From: Candidatus Eremiobacterota bacterium
Lineage (GTDB): Bacteria; Vulcanimicrobiota; Vulcanimicrobiia; Vulcanimicrobiales; Vulcanimicrobiaceae
Length of the DNA: 64,000 nucleotides
Assembly: GCA_019240525.1 (NCBI GenBank)
Contig: JAFAYE010000001.1
Coordinates: 1,647,300-1,711,299, forward strand
Direction: 5' to 3'
This document shows, in pieces, positions 8,737-17,406 of the stretch; the first letter of the stretch is position 1; each line of letters opens with the position of its first letter. The position numbers and the translations under genes were made by a program. Under the pieces are notes generated by a model. That model saw only the letters and a program-made list of their open reading frames with translations. It did no database searches and was not told where the DNA came from.

Positions 8737-9795
8737 TCATATAGCGATCAACTGGCGGCGAAGCTGCGGCGCATCCGCAGTCGCCGGATCGATACGGTCA
8801 AGCTCATAGCCCGATGCACGGACGCCGCGCACGCGTGCTATCTCGGTGATCTTTCGCCCGGTCGGCGTGCGAACGATCACGACGATCAAATCGACGGCTT
8901 CGGCGATGAGCGCCGGCTGCGGCGGTACGTTGGCTTCCTGCACGAGCTGCTCGAGCCGGATCAAACCGGCGTGCGCGTCGTTAGCATGGACGGTCGCAAT
9001 GCCGCCGGGGTGTCCGGTGTTCCAGGCCTTGAGCATAGCGAGCGCCTCCGCGCCACGCACCTCGCCGACGATGATCCGATCCGGACGTAAGCGCAGCGCC
9101 GTGCGAACGAGGCGCGTCATGTCCACAGTCTCAGTCGTGCGCAGCGTCACGCAGTTCGATACCGTGCAGCGCAGCTCGCGCGTCTCCTCGATCGTGAGTA
9201 CGCGCTGGCTCGTACCAACCATCGAGCTCATTTCGTGCAGCAACCCGTTCGCGAGCGTCGTCTTTCCACTTTGCGTCCCCCCGACGACCAGAATGTTCTG
9301 TCGCGCCCGGATCGCATGTCGCAAGGCGCCCGCGTGTCCATTCGACGGCGGGCGATCGAGGCTAATAACGTCTGCGTGCACGGGGCCGTCGAGAATGCCG
9401 TCACGCACGTAATCGTCGAGCGAATACACCAGTGCCGCGGCCTTGCGAATGCAGAACGCCGGTCCCAGCACCACCGGTGGGAGCAATCCGCAAAAACGGC
9501 TGCCGTCGAGCGACAACTCGCCTTCGAGGATTGGACATTCCGGTGTGATGACGCGGCCAAGCGTCGCCGCAACCGTGCCGAGAAGATTCTCGGCTTGCAC
9601 CGCTGAGATCCGCGTCCCGGTGTCGCGCATGCCGATTCCGAGCTCGTCGATCCAGAGGCGCCCGTCGGGATTGAGCATCACCTCGACGACCCGCGGTTCA
9701 GCGAGCGCGTCGAGCACGGCAGGACCGAGCTCGCGCCGGAGCTTTTCCTCCAACCTCACGTGCAGCTGGTCGTGCAAAGATAGCTGCTCAGGCAC
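8737..9795 (-). CDS. trbB: TrbB/VirB11-type conjugation ATPase
   Basis: About 352-residue hexameric ATPase of the type II/IV secretion superfamily. I chose a GTG at 9795 (protein starts VPEQLSLHDQL), which overlaps the traG stop by 8 bp; longer extensions are Arg-rich shadow translation. Motifs: MLNPDGRLWIDELG in the N-domain, Walker A VVGGTQSGKTTLANG, Asp box LTIEETREL, Walker B LRPDRIIVGEVRGAEAL, and the His box TGHPGGIATVHAN. All catalytic elements look intact. Confidence 0.95.
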   Translation of the reverse strand: MPEQLSLHDQLHVRLEEKLRRELGPAVLDALAEPRVVEVMLNPDGRLWIDELGIGMRDTGTRISAVQAENLLGTVAATLGRVITPECPILEGELSLDGSRFCGLLPPVVLGPAFCIRKAAALVYSLDDYVRDGILDGPVHADVISLDRPPSNGHAGALRHAIRARQNILVVGGTQSGKTTLANGLLHEMSSMVGTSQRVLTIEETRELRCTVSNCVTLRTTETVDMTRLVRTALRLRPDRIIVGEVRGAEALAMLKAWNTGHPGGIATVHANDAHAGLIRLEQLVQEANVPPQPALIAEAVDLIVVIVRTPTGRKITEIARVRGVRASGYELDRIDPATADAPQLRRQLIAI

Positions 9796-11668
9796 GGCGC
9801 ACCTCCGGCGGCGGGATCGACGCGCGCTGCGTAAATGTACGATCGCGGAAGTAAAGCGGCTGCACGCCGTAGATCGGTGGCTGCCCCGAGGCGAAGACGA
9901 GAAGATTTCCCGGCTCGACGATCTCGCCGGTCTCGGTCTTGCGGGCACCTGGCAGTCGCATCACCTCATCGGGCGTCAAGAGCGGGCGCTGCGTGTCATG
10001 TTCTGTGGTCATCGTATGTGGGAGCAGCGCACTGAGCCGGCTTCCCGAGTAATTCCGTATCGTGTGGCGCACCGTCATCGTGCCGCACATCTTGGAGAGC
10101 AACTCGGCGGTCGCGACGTCGTTGGCCGCCGATGCAATCCGTATCGCGCAGTTCGCGACGAGCGTCTTGCTCTTGGTGCCCCATGCCGTCTCAAGCTGGC
10201 TCAAATCTTGCGCGATGAGATAGAGCTTGATCCCGTAGCCCCGGCCAAGGCCAAGCGCGGTCGCTACGACATCGAGCGCGCCGATCTCCGCGACTTCTTC
10301 CAACATGATGAGGAAGCGCGGTTCAGTGACGTGTTCGTGTGTATCCATTAGCGCAAGCATGGTTTGCGTGAGGATCAAACGCGTGAGCGTGCGCAGCCGC
10401 TTCTTGTTCGCTGGCTGTACTACAAGGTAGAGACTGATGCGGCCGTCGTGCAGCTCCGTCAGGTCGAAGTCGCTGGATGAGATGTTCGCGGCGATCACCG
10501 GATCGCTGTAGAGGGTCAGGAAGCTCTGCGTCTCGGCGACGATATTCGCCTTGACGCGCCCCTCCATCGCAAGCATCTGGGTCGCAACCTGGGCGACGAG
10601 CGGATGTGTCGCCGTAGCCTGCCCCTTTGCGTCGACCCATCCGCGCGAATGCGACGGATCGTGGGCGTAGTCTCGCAGGTGATCGAACAGTTTGTCGAGA
10701 TCGTCGAAGCGCGGGTCCGAAAGGGTAGCGGCTACACCGGGAAGGGAATCGTTGCCCGGATCATCGTCGTGTTTGACGTGAAGGCTTAGGCCGAGCAGCA
10801 AGCGCTTCGCCATCTCGACCCAGAATCGATTGTCCCCACGCACGGGCTTCTCGCCCTCGTCGGCGACGAGCTCGACGATGTTCTGAATATCCTGGACCTC
10901 GTAGGGCGTGCCGATGCGAATGCGATCGAACGGATTAAGCCGGACGCTCGACCCGTCCGTTGCTGTCGGCTCGAACTTGAAGACGCGCTGCCCGAGACCG
11001 CCGCACTGGGTGCTCGTCGCGCGCCAGCCGGCAGTTCTGTGCCAGATTTCACCTTTGACGTCGTGAACGACCGCCGAGCGTTCCCACGAAAGCAGCGTCG
11101 GAATCACGAGGCCGACGGTTTTACCGGAGCCGGTCGGCATGAACGCCAGGCAATGCGTCGCGCTTGGATCACGCAGATACTTTGTCCGTTTCGATTGCGG
11201 ATCGCGCCATGCGCCGACGTAGACCCCGCGGTCGCGGCCGAGTAGACCGGTGGCGCGAATCTCTTCGAGTGAAGCCCAATGGGCCGAGCCATGGAGGTCC
11301 GAGTACCGTTGCAAGCGCCGGAGTCGGCCTACCGCCATCGAGGCCGCGGCGAACACCCCGAGCCCGTTGCCAAATAGTACGATTTCATACGCATGTAGGA
11401 ATACGTGATGGGTTGCAAGCCCAAAGCGCGAAGGATGATCGAACCTCACCGCCCAGGCGATGAATTGAAACGGCGAATAGATATGCTCGAATAGCGGCTT
11501 ACCGAGCGACGCTTGGTAGGCGAACGTCCGCGCGACGTGTTCGGTAGCTGCCCAGCATGACGCAGCGCCAAGCCAGACGACGATGCCAATCGATGGAAAA
11601 ATGACGGCCATCGGATCGCGGTCCCGTCGCGGCAGCGTGTAGAGATTGGGATGTGTCGATGCTTTCAT
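9788..11668 (-). CDS. traG: TraG/VirD4-type coupling protein
   Basis: About 626-residue T4CP that brings the relaxase-DNA complex to the channel. I chose the ATG at 11668, preceded by GGAAAGAGAA. The N-terminus carries two membrane segments (AVIFPSIGIVVWLGAASC and a second near YEIVLFGNGLGVFAAASM). The Walker A is FMPTGSGKTVGLVIPTLLSW. The Walker B region reads FLIMLEEVAEIGALDVV, with Glu where many VirD4 proteins have Asp. First gene of the trb operon seen here, and its relaxase partner is at 22.2 kb. Confidence 0.94.
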   Translation of the reverse strand: MKASTHPNLYTLPRRDRDPMAVIFPSIGIVVWLGAASCWAATEHVARTFAYQASLGKPLFEHIYSPFQFIAWAVRFDHPSRFGLATHHVFLHAYEIVLFGNGLGVFAAASMAVGRLRRLQRYSDLHGSAHWASLEEIRATGLLGRDRGVYVGAWRDPQSKRTKYLRDPSATHCLAFMPTGSGKTVGLVIPTLLSWERSAVVHDVKGEIWHRTAGWRATSTQCGGLGQRVFKFEPTATDGSSVRLNPFDRIRIGTPYEVQDIQNIVELVADEGEKPVRGDNRFWVEMAKRLLLGLSLHVKHDDDPGNDSLPGVAATLSDPRFDDLDKLFDHLRDYAHDPSHSRGWVDAKGQATATHPLVAQVATQMLAMEGRVKANIVAETQSFLTLYSDPVIAANISSSDFDLTELHDGRISLYLVVQPANKKRLRTLTRLILTQTMLALMDTHEHVTEPRFLIMLEEVAEIGALDVVATALGLGRGYGIKLYLIAQDLSQLETAWGTKSKTLVANCAIRIASAANDVATAELLSKMCGTMTVRHTIRNYSGSRLSALLPHTMTTEHDTQRPLLTPDEVMRLPGARKTETGEIVEPGNLLVFASGQPPIYGVQPLYFRDRTFTQRASIPPPEVRRA

Positions 11669-12590
11669 TTCTCTTTCCGAGCAAAATGTGGCTAAAAAAA
11701 GAAAAGCCCCGAAACCGCTCGATTTCAGAAGCTTTACATACGCATTATTATGCGGACGAAAGTCGCGTGTGCTCTTACACGCCAATTATGCCGCAGAGCT
11801 TCGCCGACGTCAACTGGCAGCTGCGGTCGTCTGCGGCGGGTCGTCCTGCGGCGATCCTGTGCTGTAAGTCGGCAGCGGTCGAGGAGGCCGTCGTTGCTGA
11901 GCGCGCGCAGGCAAACCCTAGAACCTGAGAAACTACCGAGGACTCGCGCGTGATCTAGGCCCTAGATGGAGGACATCGCCGCATCACTTAGTCCAGTACA
12001 TTGATCACCTGAAGCGCGTCCGAAAAGTTGGCCGCTCAACTCCGTGCCGCACCTTACGGTGGTTTATCACTAGCACCAGAAGAACGCCGATCGACCCACC
12101 CGCAGCCCGTTCTAAAAGATCCTGAGCCACAGGCGCGCTTACGCAGACCTTCAAAAACTTCATTCAGCAGCTACACTCGTTAAAGCGCCGAATAGTTGCT
12201 CCAGTCTCGAGGGTCAAACGTCGCGAGCGAACACGCCTTCACGTCACGAACATTGGATTTAGCATAGGCCCAGACGATGCGAACGGAAACCGGTACTGCG
12301 GTCCGTGATTCCGATAAGTTATTGTTGCCAAGTGAGATCGCAATGCTTTTGTTACCATTGACAGTTACTACCAGAAGCGGCAAAGAATCGAATGAAGATA
12401 GCCTCGATAGTGTATCTAGCGAGCGTGCGACTTGTGGCAGTGATGGCCTCTAGCGGCATCGCAATCTGGCATCTCGTCGTCACGTCGTCGATTGCGAGTA
12501 TCGTGATCGCATCGTGGGGCGTTGCCTCCTTGAAGCCTGGCGTTGGAGTCTAGTTCCTCAACTCGCTTGGGGTTAGGCGGACGAAACGAT
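11669..12590. other. Intergenic region upstream of traG
   Basis: No convincing gene. A 14-bp inverted repeat (CGCAT-tatt-ATGCG) lies at 11741-11754, about 75 bp upstream of the traG start, and could be an operator or part of the operon promoter region. A 67-codon minus-strand frame (12180-12383) and a 53-codon hydrophobic plus-strand frame (12392-12553, beginning MKIASIVYLASVRL) are open but lack ribosome sites and recognisable motifs, so I do not call them. Confidence 0.5.
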
Positions 12591-12926
12591 TCAGCCCACG
12601 TCGTCGCCGAGCTCAGGGAGCGCGCTTGCGCTTACGCGCTCGATCAGCTCGTCGAAATGGGCGAGAAGCATTTCGATGAACCGCGCGTGGTAGATGGCAT
12701 AGAGTTCGACGCTGAGAGAGCGATCGGTGGGCGCCAGGATCGCGAAGCGCAGCTGGTTGTGCAGGACGTGCGGTCGGAACCACGCGCGCTTCTGCCATTG
12801 CGTGCGAGCGTGAGTGAAGTCGCCGTCGTCGTCGCAGGTCCAGGCGCGGATATGTCCCCCGGCGATCTCCTGACGAATCGCAGCGAGCAGCTTTTCCGGC
12901 TGCGACGCAAAAACGTCGACCGCCAT
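12591..12926 (-). CDS. Hypothetical protein in C39-like protease operon
   Basis: 111 residues, unknown family. Mostly helical and acidic, with aromatic clusters (TQWQKRAWFRPHVLHNQLRF and VELYAIYHARFIEMLLAHF). There is no signal peptide or membrane segment. The ATG shares one base with the stop of the upstream 519-residue gene (TGATG), so the two are translationally coupled and likely work together, perhaps as partner or immunity/antitoxin subunit. That role is inference only. Confidence 0.7.
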   Translation of the reverse strand: MAVDVFASQPEKLLAAIRQEIAGGHIRAWTCDDDGDFTHARTQWQKRAWFRPHVLHNQLRFAILAPTDRSLSVELYAIYHARFIEMLLAHFDELIERVSASALPELGDDVG

Positions 12927-14485
12927 CAGGCACCTTCTCCAGCGGTCGGCGCGGGCATTTTAGTCGGCGGACCTTGCCGATTGCGGAATTCCCTGGCGAT
13001 GAGAATGCGGTAAGGCTTCGAAAGCCGGTCCGATGCGTACGGTGCGATGGCTGCAAGGCGCGTCGCGAAGCGCTCGTCATAAAAGTTGATTGCCATCAAG
13101 GGAAACGACTTCGTGAACCCCGTCGCATCGACGAGCAATTCGCATACGATTTTGTTGCCGCGCATCGCCGCAAAGCGCCAGAAGAAACGGGGCTGCTGTT
13201 CCGTCAGGAGGTATTCGAGTCGCCTGCGCGCGAGCGTGCGCGCTTTACGAATCTGCTTTTTGTAGTCGTTGGTTGTCGTCAAATGCGCGTCCCATTCCAA
13301 CTCGCCGTAGTCAAGGGCGCGCGCAATCACCTGAATGGGCAGGTTGATTCGGTTCACCCAATCGAGAGCCTTCAGATACGGCAGACGTATCTTCTGGTAG
13401 ACGGGGATAACGATCTGCGTTGGCGTGAGCCGGCGAGCCGTGCCGTCGTCGCGTTTCCACTTGCCCTCGAAGTACGGCAACTCGTGGTCGCAAGTTGGCG
13501 CGAAAAACAGCAACCGTGAAAACGGCCCTTGCTGGTCGTCGTGCGCGTAAAACTCGTCGATGCGCCGCCCGATTAGCGGTGGGGCGTTGCCGTACGGCGA
13601 TTCGTTCGCGTGGATCGGCTGCTCCCTCAGAGAGTAGCCGGATATGGTGACGGCGTGCTGGCCCAACTCTTCCACCTGCATAATCAGCAGCACCGGAAGT
13701 CCCATGCGAACATGCGCGTAGATCAGCGAAGCGACCGGAGCTTCGGCGCACGCGGCCGCGCCGTACACTTCGGGATCGAGTCCGTTTTGGCGGATCGCGC
13801 TGCAGATCTGCTCGACGTACAGGTAGCTAGACGGCAGCGCGCGCTGGTCGAAGAACGACATCGTCGCGTCCATCGTGATCTTGGGTGGACGAGGAGCCGG
13901 CGTCCCGAAAAGCCGCGACGTTTTCTGGAAACACGACCATAGCGCGACCGTCGCACACGCCGCCAGTGCCTGGTCCTGTTCCTGGAACGCCAGGCTGCGC
14001 ACACGCAGCGAAACGCCGAAAAGGTGCACGTCGTAGTCGACCAGCGCGTCGTAGTGACGTCGGCCGTGATCGTCGCCATATGTCTTCAATTGCGTGCGGC
14101 CGATGATCGCGTCCGGCAACGGTTTGATGACGATAAAACCGAGGTACGTTTTCCGCAGTCGGCGTACGTGTTTGGGTTTGGCTTCGCCAGCGATGATCGC
14201 TTCGAACTGCGCACGCGGAACGTATTCCGAGAAGAAATGCAGTCGCTTGCAATATCGTTCGTACGGCGTGTGACAGCTGACGTAATACGACGCGAAGTCC
14301 TGAAGAAAATCGCCGTCGACGTAATCGTGTTCGACGACGATCATCTTGGCGTCGAGTTCATCGTTGTTGAGATAGCCGAACAGGTAATCGACGTGCGCGT
14401 CGGTCGCCGCAGAGTCAGCGGGGAATTCGCGGGTCCCTACGGCTGCGTTGAAATTCTTGCGGTCGAACTCGTAATGATCAAGCAC
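12926..14485 (-). CDS. Large hypothetical protein with C39-like cysteine-protease signature
   Basis: 519 residues from a GTG start. The middle shows the order expected of a papain/C39-like peptidase: Gln and Cys in QEQDQALAACATVALW (about residues 168-183), a His in QHAVTISGY (about 278-286), and an Asp in YAHDDQQGPF (about 315-324). N- and C-terminal regions are unrecognised; the C-terminus contains ATGFTKSFPLMAINFYDE. No membrane segment. It is flanked by a 77-residue upstream gene and a coupled 111-residue downstream gene, on a presumed conjugative element, which fits a defence or conflict cargo operon. The catalytic triad is inferred from motifs, not proven. Confidence 0.72.
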   Translation of the reverse strand: MLDHYEFDRKNFNAAVGTREFPADSAATDAHVDYLFGYLNNDELDAKMIVVEHDYVDGDFLQDFASYYVSCHTPYERYCKRLHFFSEYVPRAQFEAIIAGEAKPKHVRRLRKTYLGFIVIKPLPDAIIGRTQLKTYGDDHGRRHYDALVDYDVHLFGVSLRVRSLAFQEQDQALAACATVALWSCFQKTSRLFGTPAPRPPKITMDATMSFFDQRALPSSYLYVEQICSAIRQNGLDPEVYGAAACAEAPVASLIYAHVRMGLPVLLIMQVEELGQHAVTISGYSLREQPIHANESPYGNAPPLIGRRIDEFYAHDDQQGPFSRLLFFAPTCDHELPYFEGKWKRDDGTARRLTPTQIVIPVYQKIRLPYLKALDWVNRINLPIQVIARALDYGELEWDAHLTTTNDYKKQIRKARTLARRRLEYLLTEQQPRFFWRFAAMRGNKIVCELLVDATGFTKSFPLMAINFYDERFATRLAAIAPYASDRLSKPYRILIAREFRNRQGPPTKMPAPTAGEGA

Positions 14486-14504
14486 CCCGGGTCAACTGCC
14501 GGGG

Positions 14505-14738
14505 CTAAATGCTGACTTGCGTACGCAGATCCTTTTCGGTGACACGGAGGGCCCGTTCGAGGGTGCGACCGTAGGCGTCGGCCTGTTCGGCGCCTTCGGC
14601 GATCTCGCGTAGGATCGCATCGCGGTCCTCATCATTCAAGTTAAAGTCCTCCGTCGAAGGCGCATTCTGACGCTGGGAGCGCGCTAGCGGCATCGGGGCC
14701 CCCTTTCTGGCGACGTGCGACTGTATCGGCTTCGACAT
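14505..14738 (-). CDS. Small acidic hypothetical protein
   Basis: 77 residues starting MSKPIQSHVARKG, chosen because CGGAGGA lies 8 bp upstream of the ATG. The C-terminal half is helical and acidic (NLNDEDRDAILREIAEGAEQ). It precedes the C39-like gene by 19 bp and is divergent from a putative DNA-binding gene at 14861. No family recognised; size and charge suit a regulator or small partner protein. Confidence 0.68.
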   Translation of the reverse strand: MSKPIQSHVARKGAPMPLARSQRQNAPSTEDFNLNDEDRDAILREIAEGAEQADAYGRTLERALRVTEKDLRTQVSI

Positions 14739-14775
14739 ACCCGAAGTCCTCCGTACCCGCGAATCAAGACCGGGC

Positions 14776-14803
14776 TTGCTCGATTTCATTTTTACCATAT
14801 AAT
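14776..14803 (+). promoter_or_regulatory. Sigma70-type promoter
   Basis: TTGCTC, a 16-bp spacer and a perfect TATAAT (14798-14803). It faces the 90-residue gene that begins at 14861. Predicted from consensus match only. Confidence 0.55.
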
Positions 14804-14860
14804 AAGAGGTCAATCAACCGTAAACACGAGATTTTTACCAGGGAGAAAAGACCACGCGCA

Positions 14861-15133
14861 ATGGCTCCTCCCAAGAAGAAACGCGAAGGCGGCCCCGGGC
14901 GGCATGAACTGCCCGCAGGCGCCGGTCGCGAGGACCTACAGACAACGATTCATCCTGCCACGATGCGGTGGCTGCGCAGCGCCGCTCGTCGGCGGAGTTG
15001 CGGAATGGGGCGAGTCCTGGACGATCTCGTAGACCGGGCCTATGCGATCACCGAGCTCGTCAAGGCCGGCGAAGAAGCGGCTATCGAGACGACTGATCCG
15101 CTTGCCGTGCAAGAACCCAACGTGGTACGCTGA
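14861..15133 (+). CDS. Small basic protein, possibly ribbon-helix-helix type
   Basis: 90 residues. A Lys/Gly-rich N-terminus (MAPPKKKREGGPG) is followed by LQTTIHPATMRWLRSAARRR and MGRVLDDLVDRAYAI, which resembles the strand-helix-helix pattern of RHH DNA-binding proteins. It is preceded by GGGAG and a strong promoter, and the XRE gene starts 8 bp after its stop. Likely a DNA-binding regulator or antitoxin-like protein; family not established. Confidence 0.68.
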   Translation: MAPPKKKREGGPGRHELPAGAGREDLQTTIHPATMRWLRSAARRRSCGMGRVLDDLVDRAYAITELVKAGEEAAIETTDPLAVQEPNVVR

Positions 15134-15141
15134 TCCGCGGA

Positions 15142-15480
15142 GTGGCTGCGAAAAGAAAGCCTTCGTTCGGCGAAACGATTATTTCGCTACGCCGCGAGCA
15201 AGGGCTCAACCAAGCCGATCTGGCCGCGCGGATTCGACGCGAAGACGGGCGGATCGGCATCTCGCGGCAGTACCTGAACGACATCGAGCACGACCGACGC
15301 AGCCCGGCCGGCGATCACATCATCCGGGAAATCGCCAAGGCGCTTCGAGCCGATCCGGCGTTCCTCACGTTTCTCGCCGGGCAGATGCCGCCCGAAATTC
15401 GGAGCATGGATCTCGACGAGCGGCAGCTGCGAGCGGCGATTGAAGGCTTCCGCAAAGCCGCCCGCAAGATCAGCCGCTGA
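15142..15480 (+). CDS. XRE-family transcriptional regulator
   Basis: 112 residues from a GTG start 8 bp after the previous gene. Residues about 10-70 form a Cro/C1-type helix-turn-helix (LRREQGLNQADLAARIRRED then ISRQYLNDIEHDRRSPAGDH). The C-terminal part (about 80-112) is a short helical tail. It is likely to regulate the flanking small genes of this element; a strong promoter with repeated GTAC motifs follows directly downstream. Confidence 0.88.
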   Translation: MAAKRKPSFGETIISLRREQGLNQADLAARIRREDGRIGISRQYLNDIEHDRRSPAGDHIIREIAKALRADPAFLTFLAGQMPPEIRSMDLDERQLRAAIEGFRKAARKISR

Positions 15481-15495
15481 CGTTCTGCTCCTCCG

Positions 15496-15524
15496 TTGAC
15501 ACAGACGTCGCGCGGGCGTATGCT
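15496..15524 (+). promoter_or_regulatory. Strong sigma70-type promoter with repeated GTAC motifs downstream
   Basis: TTGACA (15496-15501), a 17-bp spacer and TATGCT (15519-15524). Immediately after the -10, GTAC occurs three times in about 26 bp, a candidate binding site for the adjacent XRE protein. It would transcribe the two small genes at 15584 and 15712. Confidence 0.7.
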
Positions 15525-15583
15525 TGTACGGCAGTACGCGGATTAGCGTACAGCGCCGAACCCGGCGCGGAAAGCAGGACGAG

Positions 15584-15709
15584 ATGGATCCGGAAAAGAT
15601 TCCCCAGGCGGTAGCGATCGGCGCACTGATGTTCGTTACCGCCGACGTTTTCGTCAGACGCGAGCGTTCGCTGTTCGCCGCGCTGATGCGCACGTTGGGA
15701 TGGGCCTAA
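15584..15709 (+). CDS. Small (41-residue) hypothetical protein
   Basis: Starts at an ATG after AGGACGAG and ends 2 bp before the next gene. The middle (PQAVAIGALMFVTADVFV) is hydrophobic and could be a single membrane helix, followed by a basic segment. It lies between a consensus promoter and a coupled 85-residue gene, which supports expression. No family recognised. Confidence 0.6.
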   Translation: MDPEKIPQAVAIGALMFVTADVFVRRERSLFAALMRTLGWA

Positions 15710-15711
15710 CA

Positions 15712-15969
15712 ATGACGTTCGACGGAGCGGTCGTCCGCGAGCGGGGCGTCACGTTCGCGATCGCGGTGGTGAACGCCAACGTCCTGCAGCTTCCATCAGA
15801 ACGCGATGCTTTGCAGATGCGCATGAGCTTATTGTTCCGCGTGCCGACGGTGCTCATGGCCCAAGATTCGTGGGGAAGGCCCACGTATTGGGGGCGCCGC
15901 GACATCGTCAACTTCCTTTCCGGCGTCGATCCAAGCCGCATTCCGTGGCGCCGATATACGCTGAGTTAA
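15712..15969 (+). CDS. Hypothetical protein, 85 residues
   Basis: Begins MTFDGAVVRERGVTFAIAVV, an unrecognised alpha/beta-like small protein ending IPWRRYTLS. It starts 2 bp after the 41-residue gene and shares its promoter. No signal peptide, membrane helix or catalytic motif. About 150 bp without genes separate it from the convergent RES toxin gene. Confidence 0.65.
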   Translation: MTFDGAVVRERGVTFAIAVVNANVLQLPSERDALQMRMSLLFRVPTVLMAQDSWGRPTYWGRRDIVNFLSGVDPSRIPWRRYTLS

Positions 15970-16123
15970 GGGCCGACGACGGCGTTGGTCTCCGTCGTGC
16001 CGATCGAGTTGCAGGGTGCGTTGGAGCAAATTCTGGACCGCACTGGCGACCAGAACGTTCGCCCATACCGGCTCGCCGTGGACGGCAGCTGCGAATGGCG
16101 AAGGAAATCGGAACCTGCGCGAA

Positions 16124-16714
16124 TTACGGGCCTCGCAGCGGAACGACGGTTTTGGGAAGATCGCTTTCCGGATCGTGTGGGTCCAACTTGGCACCGCTAT
16201 GCTCTTGCAGGTGATCGATGAAGACGACCAGGTTGGGCTCAATGTCTTTTTCGCCGAATTTGCTCGGAAACTTGATTGCAGGGATTCCCAGACTGTAGGT
16301 GACTTGTCCCAATCGGATGGTCGGAGGATCGACGTCCAGCAGCCATGATCCCGTCAGTTCCTGCATCGACGTTCCCAGCGCCCCGTGGTTTGACGGATCT
16401 GTCAAGTCCAGGATTCCGATGGGAATCTCGACGTGGACGCACGTGATGATCTGTGGCGCTCGAGGCGCCATCATGTATTTCCCGCCAACCGCGGCCAACG
16501 ATCCGACCTCGGCCAACGCGACGATCGGCGACTTGGCGAAATAGAGCGCCGGCGCTTTTCCCGCGCGATGGTACCGTCCATCGGAAACCGCCGAACCGGC
16601 CGCGCTCAGGAGCGTTTTACGCCATTTGTACAGCGAGACGTTTGTCCACGTCTCGCTGCACGTGGCAAGTCTTATTTTGGGGAGCGCGGCACGCAGCTCA
16701 GCCTCATCGTGCAA
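16124..16714 (-). CDS. RES-domain toxin (NAD-degrading type)
   Basis: 196 residues from a TTG start 5 bp after the antitoxin stop. The RES pattern is visible: Arg in YKWRKTLLSAAG, then DGRYHRAGKAPALYFAKSP and IVALAEVGSL with the conserved Glu. RES toxins studied so far degrade NAD+. It lies directly downstream of an MbcA/ParS/Xre-type antitoxin, the usual arrangement. A 10-bp perfect inverted repeat (CAGCGAGACG and its complement, 8-bp loop) sits inside the gene at 16631-16658. Confidence 0.85.
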   Translation of the reverse strand: MHDEAELRAALPKIRLATCSETWTNVSLYKWRKTLLSAAGSAVSDGRYHRAGKAPALYFAKSPIVALAEVGSLAAVGGKYMMAPRAPQIITCVHVEIPIGILDLTDPSNHGALGTSMQELTGSWLLDVDPPTIRLGQVTYSLGIPAIKFPSKFGEKDIEPNLVVFIDHLQEHSGAKLDPHDPESDLPKTVVPLRGP

Positions 16715-16719
16715 ATCGA

Positions 16720-17037
16720 CTAGCCAAACTGCAGGCCTTTGAGCGCTTTTTCGACGCGCTCGAGCACGTCAATGCGTCCGTCCTTAAAGAACTCGATCGG
16801 GCGTTCGTCGTCCAGACCGTGGTTTTCGGTTTTGAGCCACGCTTTAAGCGTTTCTTCGCCGCCGAGCTCATGTTCGAGACCTCGCCGGACGCGTTCGCTG
16901 CGCTCGACGAAATCAGCGAGACTGATCGGCTGCTTTTCGATCGCGTTGTGAACGACGCGTTCGTCGACGTCGAAGCCCAGCGCCACCCGTTTCAGCAACG
17001 CGGCGTCGTAAATCTCTCGTTTTCCCTTGCCTGGCAC
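16720..17037 (-). CDS. MbcA/ParS/Xre-like antitoxin (toxin-binding domain)
   Basis: 105 residues. The C-terminal half matches the toxin-binding domain (DUF2384-like): EETLKAWLKTENHGLDDERP then IEFFKDGRIDVLERVEKAL. The N-terminus (MPGKGKREIYDAALL) has no clear HTH, unlike most RES antitoxins, which carry one. A separate XRE gene sits immediately upstream (11-bp gap), so DNA binding may have been split into its own subunit. Confidence 0.82.
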   Translation of the reverse strand: MPGKGKREIYDAALLKRVALGFDVDERVVHNAIEKQPISLADFVERSERVRRGLEHELGGEETLKAWLKTENHGLDDERPIEFFKDGRIDVLERVEKALKGLQFG

Positions 17038-17048
17038 TTCGATCTCCT

Positions 17049-17402
17049 TTATGATGTTCGCTCGTCGACGGTACGCCTGCGCGACTGCGCGCGACGAAAC
17101 TCTGCGTATCGTTTCACTTCCTCGATCTCGGCCGGATCAAGCAGGCGCGCGATGTCGATCAGACGCTGGAGCGTTGCTTCCGAGTTGGCGCTGTTCTGCG
17201 GAATCAGCGCTCCGATGTCGAGGTCCAGGGCCGCCGCGATCTTGCCCAGGTCGTCGAGCCTGGGCTTGTATGTGCCGGTCTCCCAACGTGAAACGGTGTT
17301 AGGGGCGACTCCAAGCTTGGTTGCCAACTCCTGTTGTGACAAGCTTCGACCTTCACGTTCGGCCTTGAGTCTGTGGGCGATCTGTTCGGAAATGGACACC
17401 AT
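17049..17402 (-). CDS. XRE-family regulator of the RES and ubiquitin-like operons
   Basis: 117 residues starting MVSISEQIAHRLKAERE. The HTH at about 18-50 reads LSQQELATKLGVAPNTVSRWE, with LDDLGKIAAALDLDIGALIP next. Residues 75-117 form a basic helical tail with LLDPAEIEEVKRYAEF. I chose the ATG at 17402 because a promoter -10 (TAGAAT) ends only 4 bp before it, suggesting a leaderless or near-leaderless transcript. It is the first gene of the XRE-antitoxin-toxin operon and faces two matching palindromes in the divergent promoter region. Confidence 0.88.
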   Translation of the reverse strand: MVSISEQIAHRLKAEREGRSLSQQELATKLGVAPNTVSRWETGTYKPRLDDLGKIAAALDLDIGALIPQNSANSEATLQRLIDIARLLDPAEIEEVKRYAEFRRAQSRRRTVDERTS

Positions 17403-17406
17403 GGCT

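Noticed and set aside
12392-12553. 53-codon hydrophobic frame
   Set aside because: Plausible single membrane helix but no ribosome site, promoter or coupling to a neighbour.
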